Assembly: GCA_965263455.1 (NCBI GenBank) | Contig: CBDHHN010000001.1 | Span: forward strand, 1-64,000 | Length of the DNA: 64,000 nucleotides | Reading direction: 5' to 3' | From: CADEDH01 sp965263455 | GTDB lineage: Bacteria > Actinomycetota > Acidimicrobiia > Acidimicrobiales > SZUA-35 | Shown: positions 57,527 through 64,000 of the stretch, piece by piece | Layout of the letters: the number at the start of each line of letters is the position of its first letter | Numbering within the stretch: the stretch's first letter is position 1 | The notes under the pieces: model-generated | What the model was told of the DNA's origin: nothing | The model's database searches: none | What the model saw: only the letters and a program-made list of their open reading frames with translations | Made by a program: the position numbers and the translations under genes

Positions 57527-58523
57527 CGTCCGCTCCCTCCTCGGGATCGTGCTCGTCGCCGTCGGCTCCGTCGCCCTCGGCCTCGGCCTCGTCGTCGGGC
57601 CCGGGACCGGCGTCGGCCTCCGACTCGGCCCCGCCGTCGTCGAACACCAGCTCGCTGTCGTGGGACGACCCTAGGTAGGCGTCGACCACGGACCGGTTCT
57701 CGGCGATGGCGGCCGGTGGTCCCTCGGCGATGATGCGGCCCTCGGCCATCACCACCACCCAGTCACTGATGTCCTGGACGACGTCCATGTCGTGTTCGAC
57801 GAACACCACGGTCCGCCCCTCGGTCCGGAGCTGCTTCACGTGACCCAGCAGGGACTGGGTCAGGGCCGGGTTGACCCCCGCCATCGGCTCGTCCAGCATC
57901 ACCAGCTGGGGCTCGGTCATCAGGGCCCGGGCCATCTCCACCAGCTTGCGCTGGCCGCCCGACAGGGTACCGGCGTACTCATCGGTCATGTGGGTCAGCT
58001 TGAACCGCTCGAGCAGGGCCCGGGCCCGGGTCTCGATCTCGTTCTCCTGGTGCCGCCACAGGGGGGAGATCAGGGCCCGGAAGATGTTCTCCCCGCCCTG
58101 GTCCTTGGCCCCGAGCATCATGTTCTCCAACACCGTCAGCTTGGACAGGGCCTTGGTCAGCTGGAACGTGCGCACCATGCCCCGCGACGCCAGCCGGTGG
58201 GAGGCCACCCCGTCGATCGACTTCCCGTTGAGTTCGACGTGGCCGGTGTTGGGGGTGTCGAAGCCGGTCAACAGGTTGAAGAACGTCGTCTTGCCCGCCC
58301 CGTTGGGGCCGATCAGGGCGGTGATGGCGCCCCGTTGGATCTCGAGATGCTGCACGTCGACGGCGGTGAGCCCGCCGAAGCGGCGCGTCAGGTCGTGGGC
58401 GACGAGGATGGCGTCGGGCTTGGCCACCCCGGGCGTCTGGTCCACGTCGTCGAACACGCCGGCCACCGGGTTGGCCAGCTCGTCGTCGGCCACCGCCCCT
58501 GCCGCGGTCAGGTCATCGGTCAT
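57519..58523 (-). CDS. livG: LivG-type ABC transporter ATP-binding protein with acidic tail
   Basis: A 334-residue ATPase. Core motifs are ITALIGPNGAGKTTFFNLLTG, VRTFQLTKALSKLTVLENMMLGA, GTLSGGQRKLVEMARALM, LVMLDEPMAGVNPAL and VVFVEHDMDVV. Extras include an N-terminal 38-residue extension and a C-terminal tail of about 45 residues made almost only of Asp/Glu/Gly/Ala (ESEADAGPGPDDEAEAEGDG). The tail has no counterpart in standard LivG and echoes the acidic linker of the substrate-binding protein. Confidence 0.92.
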   Translation of the reverse strand: MTDDLTAAGAVADDELANPVAGVFDDVDQTPGVAKPDAILVAHDLTRRFGGLTAVDVQHLEIQRGAITALIGPNGAGKTTFFNLLTGFDTPNTGHVELNGKSIDGVASHRLASRGMVRTFQLTKALSKLTVLENMMLGAKDQGGENIFRALISPLWRHQENEIETRARALLERFKLTHMTDEYAGTLSGGQRKLVEMARALMTEPQLVMLDEPMAGVNPALTQSLLGHVKQLRTEGRTVVFVEHDMDVVQDISDWVVVMAEGRIIAEGPPAAIAENRSVVDAYLGSSHDSELVFDDGGAESEADAGPGPDDEAEAEGDGADGDEHDPEEGADDV

Positions 58524-59532
58524 CGAGCGCCATCTCCTCCCGTGAGCCGAAGAAGCCCTGGGGTCGGTATCGCATGAGCAACATCAGGGCCAGGCCGAAC
58601 AGCATGAACTTGACCTGGCTGACGTTGATGATGCTCAGGTTCAGGAACCGGTCGAGCGACTCCTCCAGTTCGGTGTCGAGCAGTTCCCGCATGAAGGCTT
58701 CCAGCCCGCTGATGATGCCCCAGAACAACATGGCCCCGATGACGGGAGACCAGACTCGGCCGGCGCCACCCACGATCAGCACCGTCCAGATCATGAAGGT
58801 GATGACCGGGTTGAAGGTGTCGGGCTGGACCGACTGCTTGTCGATGGCCTGGAGCATGCCGGCCAGGCCGCCGATCACGCCGCCGAGGGCCAGGGCCTGG
58901 AGCTTGTAGCTGTAGGCGTTCTTGCCGAGGGCCCGGGCCGCGTCCTCGTCCTCCCTGATGGCCCGCAGGACCCGGCCCCAGGGGCTGCGCATCAGCTGCC
59001 AGGTCACCAGCAGGGCCAGGCCCACCACCGACCAGCCGACGAACATGACCCACAGGTCGTCGGCCCGATACTCGAAGAACAGGAACCGGTAGGGGTTGGA
59101 GCCGGCCCGGGTGAAGAAGCTCAGCTCGAAGAACGGGTCGGCGAAGTCGTTGATGCCTTCGGCCGCGCCGGTGCGATCCCGGTTGCCTCTCCAGCGCACG
59201 AACAACCGGATCGACTCCGAGGCGGCGATGGTGGTGATGGCCAGGTAGTCGGCCCGCAACCGCAGGGTCGGAATGCCGAGCAGCATCGCCAGGCCCACGC
59301 AGTAGAAGATGCCGAGCAACAGCCCGGGCCAGAACCCGATGTCGAGCCAGAACACGGCCATGCCCACGCCGTAGGCGCCGGCGGCCATGAACCCGACCTG
59401 GCCGAAGTTGAGCAGCCCGGTGTAGCCGAAGTGGATGTTGAGCCCGATGGCGGCCAGGGCGAAGACCATGGCCTGGGTCCCGAAGGCCTGGGAGAAGAGC
59501 TGGGTGAAGACGATGTTCCAGTCGATGCCCAC
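58513..59532 (-). CDS. livM: LivM-type ABC transporter permease
   Basis: A 339-residue membrane protein. The LivM motif NIHFGYTGLLNFGQVGFMAAGAYGVGMAVF is present, followed by several TM helices, LRLRADYLAITTIAASESIRL and ALGGVIGGLAGMLQAIDKQSVQPDTF, and a final RYRPQGFFGSREEM. It forms the transport channel with LivH. It overlaps livG by 11 bp. Confidence 0.93.
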   Translation of the reverse strand: MGIDWNIVFTQLFSQAFGTQAMVFALAAIGLNIHFGYTGLLNFGQVGFMAAGAYGVGMAVFWLDIGFWPGLLLGIFYCVGLAMLLGIPTLRLRADYLAITTIAASESIRLFVRWRGNRDRTGAAEGINDFADPFFELSFFTRAGSNPYRFLFFEYRADDLWVMFVGWSVVGLALLVTWQLMRSPWGRVLRAIREDEDAARALGKNAYSYKLQALALGGVIGGLAGMLQAIDKQSVQPDTFNPVITFMIWTVLIVGGAGRVWSPVIGAMLFWGIISGLEAFMRELLDTELEESLDRFLNLSIINVSQVKFMLFGLALMLLMRYRPQGFFGSREEMALDDR

Positions 59533-59533
59533 G

Positions 59534-60901
59534 TCAGCCGATCCTCTCCGCTCGACCCAGGATCCCCTGGGGCCGGAAGAGCAGGATCAGCACCAGCACC
59601 AGCAGGGCGACCATGTTCTTCAGTTCGACGTCGATGACCAGGGTCGAGAGGTTGATCACGAGGCCCACCACCAGGGCCCCGACCAGGGCGCCGTAGGCCG
59701 TGCCCAGGCCTCCCAGGGTGACCGAGGCGAAGATCAGGAGCAGGATCCGGAAGCCGAAGTCCCACTTGACCTGGTCGAGGCCGAAGAAGACACCGCCCAG
59801 GGCGGCCAGGGCCCCACCGGCGATCCACACGATCGAGATGACCTGCTGGACGTCGATGCCCGACGACTCGGCCAGGTCCCGGTTGTCGGCCACGGCCCGC
59901 ATGGCCTTGCCGATCCGGGTGAATTGGAGGAGGCCGCCCACCAGGAGCAGGACCACGATGGAGATGGCCATCGCCGTCAGGTCTTTCGGGGTGATCTCGA
60001 CCGGGCCGATGGCGATGGCCCGCTGACCGGCGAAGTCCCGGAAGAAACGAGGGTTGCCGCCGAAGAAGTACAGGAACACGTACCGCATCAGGATCGACAA
60101 TCCGATCGTGATCACCATCTGGGCGATGAGGCTCACCCCGCTGCGGCGCATGCCCCGGAACAGGCCCCGATCCAACAGGTAGCCCAGGAGCCCGCCGGCC
60201 ACCATGCCGAACCCGGCGGCGATCACGAGGTTGACCCCGGCCCCGAACGGTGGCGGGAGCGGGGCCAGGAAGCCGATGATGCCGGCCAGTCCGTAGTAGT
60301 TGAAGAAGAAGGTGGTGAGCTGGCCCCAGGTGACCATCTCGGCGTGGGCGAAGTTGACGAGCCCGGTGGTGCCGAAGATCAGCGACAGTCCGATGGCGGC
60401 CATGGCCAGGTAGAGGCCCTGCTTGAGACCCTCGACCAGGAGCTGGGCCACCCGGCGGCCGGAGATGCCGGAGCCCTCGTCGGCCTCGTCGCCGTCACCG
60501 GCGCCGGACGACAGGGCGAACAGGGCCGTCTTCTCCTGGCCGGCCTCGACCAGGACCTCGAGGCTGGCCCTGTCGGCGTCGCGCAGCGACACCCCCTCGG
60601 GCAGGGTCGAGGCGTCGAGGGTGACGCGGTAGGTGCCGGCTTCGGCCACGGGGACCGACCACCGGCCGTCGGCATCGGTCGTCGCCTCCCCCTGGCCCTC
60701 GACCACGACCGTCACACCCTCCACCGGCACCCGCTCGCCGTCGGCGTCCTCGACGCGGAGGCGGCCGTTGACCGACTGCCCCTCGTCCTGGGCCGACACG
60801 CTCGACACGTACCCGAATACGGAGGTGATGACGATTGCGAACGCACAGATCAATCGCAACCAGGGCCGCAACACGCTCTCCCAACGTCTCTCGGCAATCA
60901 A
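59534..60901 (-). CDS. livH: LivH-type ABC permease with N-terminal extracellular beta domain
   Basis: A 455-residue protein, much longer than usual LivH (about 290-310). An N-terminal signal-like TM (LICAFAIVITSVFGYVSSVSA) is followed by a prealbumin/CarboxypepD-reg-like domain at residues ~42-100 (VNGRLRVEDADGERVPVEGVTVVVEG ... TDADGRWSVPVAEAGTYRVTL) and a short acidic linker. Then comes the permease: GLYLAMAAIGLSLIFGTTGLVNFAHAEMV and ADNRDLAESSGIDVQQVISI. The added domain would lie outside the membrane, perhaps helping to dock the binding lipoprotein. Confidence 0.88.
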   Translation of the reverse strand: MIAERRWESVLRPWLRLICAFAIVITSVFGYVSSVSAQDEGQSVNGRLRVEDADGERVPVEGVTVVVEGQGEATTDADGRWSVPVAEAGTYRVTLDASTLPEGVSLRDADRASLEVLVEAGQEKTALFALSSGAGDGDEADEGSGISGRRVAQLLVEGLKQGLYLAMAAIGLSLIFGTTGLVNFAHAEMVTWGQLTTFFFNYYGLAGIIGFLAPLPPPFGAGVNLVIAAGFGMVAGGLLGYLLDRGLFRGMRRSGVSLIAQMVITIGLSILMRYVFLYFFGGNPRFFRDFAGQRAIAIGPVEITPKDLTAMAISIVVLLLVGGLLQFTRIGKAMRAVADNRDLAESSGIDVQQVISIVWIAGGALAALGGVFFGLDQVKWDFGFRILLLIFASVTLGGLGTAYGALVGALVVGLVINLSTLVIDVELKNMVALLVLVLILLFRPQGILGRAERIG

Positions 60902-61025
60902 GATCTAGCGACGATAGCGGAGGGCGGTCGGCGAAACCAGGGTGAAGCAGCTTCGCCATCGTGGCCGGTTGTGGGCCGTCAGGCCCGACGTTCGGGCCGC
61001 CGACCTCATGAGCCGAGGGTCGGGG

Positions 61026-61970
61026 TCAGAGTCGGCTCAGGCGGACTTCGGTCACCCGGTGATCGGGTCCCTTGTGGAGGATGAGGTTGGCCCGCTCCCG
61101 GGTGGGGAGGATGTTGTCGTACAGGTTGCGCTCGTTGATCCGGGTCCAGATGTCGGTCGCGGTGTCGGTGGCCTGGGAGTCGTCGAGCGCGGCGTAGCGG
61201 TTGAAGTACGACTGGGGGTCACGGAACGCCGTCTCCCGCAGGGCGAAGAAGCGTTCGACGTACCAGTTGCGGATGTGTTCGACGGCGGCGTCGACGAAGA
61301 TCGAGAAGTCGAAGAAGTCGGACACGAAGACCTGATTGCCCTCATCGGCGGGACCGGTCTGCAACACGTTGAGGCCCTCGACGATCAGGATGTCGGGCCG
61401 ATCGACCACCAGTTCCTCGCTGTCGAGGACGTCGTAGGTCAGGTGGGAGTAGATGGGGGCCGTGACCTTCGGCTTGCCCGACTTGATGTCGGACAGGAAC
61501 TGCAGCAGCCGACGCCGGTCGTAGGACTCGGGGAAGCCCTTGCGGTCCATGAGGCCGCGCTCGACGAGCACCGAGTTGGGGTGGAGGAAGCCGTCGGTCG
61601 TGACCAGGTCGACCTTGGGATGGTCGGGCCAGCGGGCGAGCGCCGTCTGCAGGACACGGGCCGTGGTCGACTTGCCCACGGCAACCGATCCGGCGATGCC
61701 GATGATGAAGGGCACCTTCTCCGGCAGTTTGCCCAGGAACGTGTCGGTGGCCTTGTACAGCTCCTGGGAGGCGCCGACGTACAGGTTGAGCAGACGGGAC
61801 AGGGGGAGGTAGACCTCGGCCACCTCGTCGAGGCTGAGCCGGTCGCTGAGGCCCCGGAGCCGTTCGACGTCGGTCTCGCTCAGGGTCAGCGGGGTCGAGG
61901 CCCGCAGCCGTGCCCATTGGTCGGCCGAGAAGGTCAGATAGCGGGACGGTTCGCTGATGCTGGGTCTCAT
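61026..61970 (-). CDS. coaA: Pantothenate kinase type I
   Basis: A 314-residue protein from ATG 61970 (MRPSISEPSRYLTFSADQWA). The P-loop is IIGIAGSVAVGKSTTARVLQ. Family motifs include VTTDGFLHPNSVLVERGLMDRKGFPESYDRR, YSHLTYDV, VEGLNVLQ and the ending ILHKGPDHRVTEVRLSRL. It catalyses the first step of coenzyme A synthesis, phosphorylating pantothenate. It is divergent from the Nudix gene; the 176-bp gap has no recognisable extra gene. Confidence 0.96.
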   Translation of the reverse strand: MRPSISEPSRYLTFSADQWARLRASTPLTLSETDVERLRGLSDRLSLDEVAEVYLPLSRLLNLYVGASQELYKATDTFLGKLPEKVPFIIGIAGSVAVGKSTTARVLQTALARWPDHPKVDLVTTDGFLHPNSVLVERGLMDRKGFPESYDRRRLLQFLSDIKSGKPKVTAPIYSHLTYDVLDSEELVVDRPDILIVEGLNVLQTGPADEGNQVFVSDFFDFSIFVDAAVEHIRNWYVERFFALRETAFRDPQSYFNRYAALDDSQATDTATDIWTRINERNLYDNILPTRERANLILHKGPDHRVTEVRLSRL

Positions 61971-62145
61971 GGTCGGTCGCCGTTGTCGCTGGATCGAGCG
62001 CCCACCAGGGGCGACACGATCGTGACAGGTCTGGCGCCCGGTTGCGAGCCCGGATCGCAGGTCGGGCCCGTCGACCCCGTCGTGGGCGGGTTGGCCCGCC
62101 CCTCGGGAACGGGCCCCCAGGCCCGCCGACCGGTACCGTGCAGCC

Positions 62146-62649
62146 ATGGCTTTTGGCTCACGTCGTCGGCAGGCGGCCCGGGTGGTGGTGTTCGACCAGG
62201 AGGGTCGGGTGCTGCTGATCCAGGCTCGGGACCCGGCCAACCCGTCGGGCCGCACGTGGTGGGAGATACCGGGCGGTGGCATCGACCCGGGCGAGACCTC
62301 GGCCCAGACCGCGGCCCGCGAACTGTGGGAGGAGGCGGGCATCACGTCGGCCACCGTCGGGCCCGTGGTGTGGGTCCAGGCCGTCCAGTTCACGTTCGCC
62401 GGCCTGTTCTTCGACCAGGACGAGTACATCCACGTGGCCTGGACCGACCAGACCGAGGTCGGCCCCGGCGCCCTGGAGGCACTGGAGGCCCTGGCCTTCC
62501 AGGGGATGCGGTGGTGGACGGTGGAGGAGGTGACGTCCTCCACCGAGGACTTCCTCCCGCCCCGCCTGCCCGAGCTGTTGCCGGCGGTGGCCCGAGGCGA
62601 GTTCCAGGACCCGCCACTCGACATCTCCCCGCCTTCCGCCGACGGCTGA
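62146..62649 (+). CDS. Nudix hydrolase
   Basis: A 167-residue protein with a complete Nudix box, GGGIDPGETSAQTAARELWEEAGI (G-x5-E-x7-RE-x-WEE-x-G). The preceding VVVFDQEGRVLLIQARDPANP and the later WWTVEEV are typical. The substrate (nucleoside diphosphate derivative) cannot be read. Its position next to coaA is suggestive of CoA-related nucleotide cleaning, but that is only a guess. Confidence 0.93.
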   Translation: MAFGSRRRQAARVVVFDQEGRVLLIQARDPANPSGRTWWEIPGGGIDPGETSAQTAARELWEEAGITSATVGPVVWVQAVQFTFAGLFFDQDEYIHVAWTDQTEVGPGALEALEALAFQGMRWWTVEEVTSSTEDFLPPRLPELLPAVARGEFQDPPLDISPPSADG

Positions 62650-62715
62650 CGGGCCCGAGATCGACGCCGAGAGGTCCCGTGGGGCCGGTCGGCCGCGCCG
62701 TCGCGGTCGGCGAGC

Positions 62716-63243
62716 TCAGAAGTCGGAGTTGACGCCGAGGATGACGATCACCTTGGCGTCGGCCAGCTCCACCCCGGGGTCGCTCGGCATGGGCTCGATC
62801 CCGCCAGGGTCGATCCCCAGCGTCTCGGCCACCAGGACGGCGTCGGCGGCATAGCCGCTGCGGTAGTACACCACGCTCTCGTCGGTGGTCGGGCCGTTCT
62901 TGGGATCGAGGGTGTCGTACCCGGCGGCGTCGAGCTCGGCCGTGCCCGCCGCCGCCACCCCGACCCGGCGGGCCCCGTTTGCCACCCGGACCTGGACCTC
63001 GGCCGGGGGGCGGGAGGCCACGATCGTGGACGTGGTCTCCTCGGCCTCGGCCGTGGTCGCCGTCGGGTTGGCCGGCAGGGCCTCCGACTCGAGGGTCGGC
63101 GGGGTCTCGGCCGTGACCAGGCCGTCGTCGATCGTGTTCGACAGGCTCCGGACGGCCGTGATCACCCCGAAGGCCAGCATCAGCAGGACGGCGGCCAGCA
63201 ACAAGGCGTTGACGACGTCATGGCGCTCGATGCGGTCGATCAC
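62716..63243 (-). CDS. LytR C-terminal-domain membrane protein
   Basis: A 175-residue protein from GTG 63243 (VIDRIERHDVVNALLL). An N-terminal TM (NALLLAAVLLMLAFGVITAV) precedes a Thr/Glu-rich linker and a LytR_C domain (EVQVRVANGARRVGVAAAGTAELDAAGYDTLDPKNGPTTDESVVYYRSGYAADAVLVAETLG ... AKVIVILGVNSDF). This domain usually follows LytR-CpsA-Psr enzymes; here it stands alone. A longer frame to 63312 lacks a better start. It is divergent from the acyl-CoA dehydrogenase. Confidence 0.88.
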   Translation of the reverse strand: MIDRIERHDVVNALLLAAVLLMLAFGVITAVRSLSNTIDDGLVTAETPPTLESEALPANPTATTAEAEETTSTIVASRPPAEVQVRVANGARRVGVAAAGTAELDAAGYDTLDPKNGPTTDESVVYYRSGYAADAVLVAETLGIDPGGIEPMPSDPGVELADAKVIVILGVNSDF

Positions 63244-63368
63244 CGATCGCCTCGGGAAGGCAGCCAACGCATGCCCAAAGGGTAGAGCACCGATCCCGTG
63301 CCCTGGTGGCAATGCCCGGCCGCACCCTACGATCGGGCCCGGACCCCGTGCGAACCAGGAGTTGCCCC

Positions 63369-64000
63369 GTGGATTTCTCGATCCCTGCCGACATCCAGAA
63401 GCTGCTCGATGAGCTCGATCAGTTCATCGAGGATGAGATCAAGCCGCTGGAGCGGGAGAACGACAACATCCGCTTCTTCGATCATCGGCGGGAGGACTCC
63501 CGGACCGACTGGCACCGCGATGGGTGGCCCAACCCGGAATGGGAGGCCCTGCTCAAGGAGATGCGTCGCCGGGCCGACGCCGCCGGCTTCCTCCGCTACC
63601 ACCTGCCCGAACGCTTCGGCGGTCGCGACGGCTCCAACCTGGCCATGGCCATCATCCGGGAGCACCTGGCGGCCAAGGGGCTGGGCCTGCACAACGATCT
63701 GCAGAACGAGAGCTCCATCGTCGGCAACTTCCCCACCGTGCTGATGATGGAGAAGTACGGGTCGGCGGCGCAGCAGGAGTACTGGATCCCCAAGATGCTG
63801 GCCGGCGAGGCCCGCATCGGGTTCGGTCTGACCGAGCCCATGTTCGGCACCGACGCCACCCGCATGGAGACCAACGCCTACCGGGACGGCGACGAGTGGG
63901 TCATCAACGGGGCCAAGCGGTGGAACACCGGCATGCACGCCGCCACCCACGACTACATCTTCGCCCGGACTTCGGGGAACCCCGGCGAGGCGACCGGCAT
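63369..64000 (+). CDS. Acyl-CoA dehydrogenase family protein, 3' end cut by window
   Basis: The frame opens at GTG 63369 with AGGAG 7 nt upstream and runs off the window. It reads DFSIPADIQKLLDELDQFIEDEIKPLERENDN, then LPERFGGRDGSNLAMAIIREHLAAKGLGLHNDLQNESSIVGNFPTVLMMEKYGSAAQQEYWIPKMLAGEARIGFGLTEPMFGTDATRMETNAYRDGDEWVINGAKRWNTG, matching the N-terminal and middle domains. The catalytic base cannot be seen. It is an FAD enzyme of fatty- or branched-acyl oxidation, with substrate unknown. Confidence 0.9.
   Translation, partial: MDFSIPADIQKLLDELDQFIEDEIKPLERENDNIRFFDHRREDSRTDWHRDGWPNPEWEALLKEMRRRADAAGFLRYHLPERFGGRDGSNLAMAIIREHLAAKGLGLHNDLQNESSIVGNFPTVLMMEKYGSAAQQEYWIPKMLAGEARIGFGLTEPMFGTDATRMETNAYRDGDEWVINGAKRWNTGMHAATHDYIFARTSGNPGEATG

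Noticed and set aside
1..64000. CRISPR arrays
   Set aside because: No regularly spaced repeat with unique spacers of 25-40 bp was seen; the TCGA and TSDL arrays have no spacers.
1..64000. tRNA or rRNA genes
   Set aside because: No cloverleaf with TTCGA-type T-arm in the right context was recognised; the many TTCGA strings are in coding DNA or in the TCGA array.

Overview
The window is high-GC, gene-dense bacterial DNA that reads as an actinobacterial chromosome, probably of the class Acidimicrobiia or a relative. The pointers are mycothione reductase, an F420-type luciferase-like enzyme, an actinobacterial SOS box, many GTG starts and several apparently leaderless mRNAs. Family assignments come from reading motifs; no database was searched.

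Region 1 (1-5964) is an accessory block: small stress or detoxification-type genes on the minus strand (winged-helix, DinB, SRPBCC, ArsR, YciI, PPOX, VOC, RibD/DHFR-like), a divergent HxlR regulator, and then a decayed tyrosine recombinase with an internal duplication and a four-copy ~20-bp iteron array resembling a transposon end. Region 2 (5965-18676) is mixed: methyltransferase, GGDEF-EAL protein, AGPS-like flavoprotein, a frameshifted MarR next to a pirin, IspD-like enzyme, SOS-regulated DNA polymerase IV, a two-component system and a LysM membrane protein. Region 3 (18747-21587) is leuS.

Region 4 (21695-31489) is a type IV secretion-like locus. One minus-strand operon encodes a pilin-like peptide, a VirB8/TcpC-like protein, a VirB6-like channel, an SCO6880-type protein, a VirB4-like ATPase and a VirD4/TraG-like coupling protein. 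A divergent operon encodes a lipoprotein and a two-domain cell-wall hydrolase. A perfect 23-bp palindrome lies between them. No relaxase was found. Region 5 (31590-33236) is one acyl-CoA ligase. Region 6 (33284-44599) is a complete-looking Tad/Flp pilus locus (prepilin peptidase, three TadE/G-type proteins, Flp-like peptide, TadC, TadB, CpaF, TadZ-like, CpaB) with accessory lipoprotein and secreted proteins and an excisionase-type HTH gene at each edge. Stop/start overlaps (ATGA or GTGA) couple most of both loci, so the two look like one surface-secretion neighbourhood.

Region 7 (44574-64000) is mostly housekeeping: conserved hypothetical, cobS, cobU, a J-domain protein, a Gfo/Idh oxidoreductase, a striking 12-bp-period TCGA repeat array, a degenerate GGDEF protein, mycothione reductase, DUF983, aminotransferase, beta-hydroxyacid dehydrogenase, LLM oxidoreductase, a complete branched-chain amino-acid-type ABC transporter (its LivH carries an extra extracellular domain), coaA, a Nudix hydrolase, a LytR_C protein and the start of an acyl-CoA dehydrogenase cut by the window edge.
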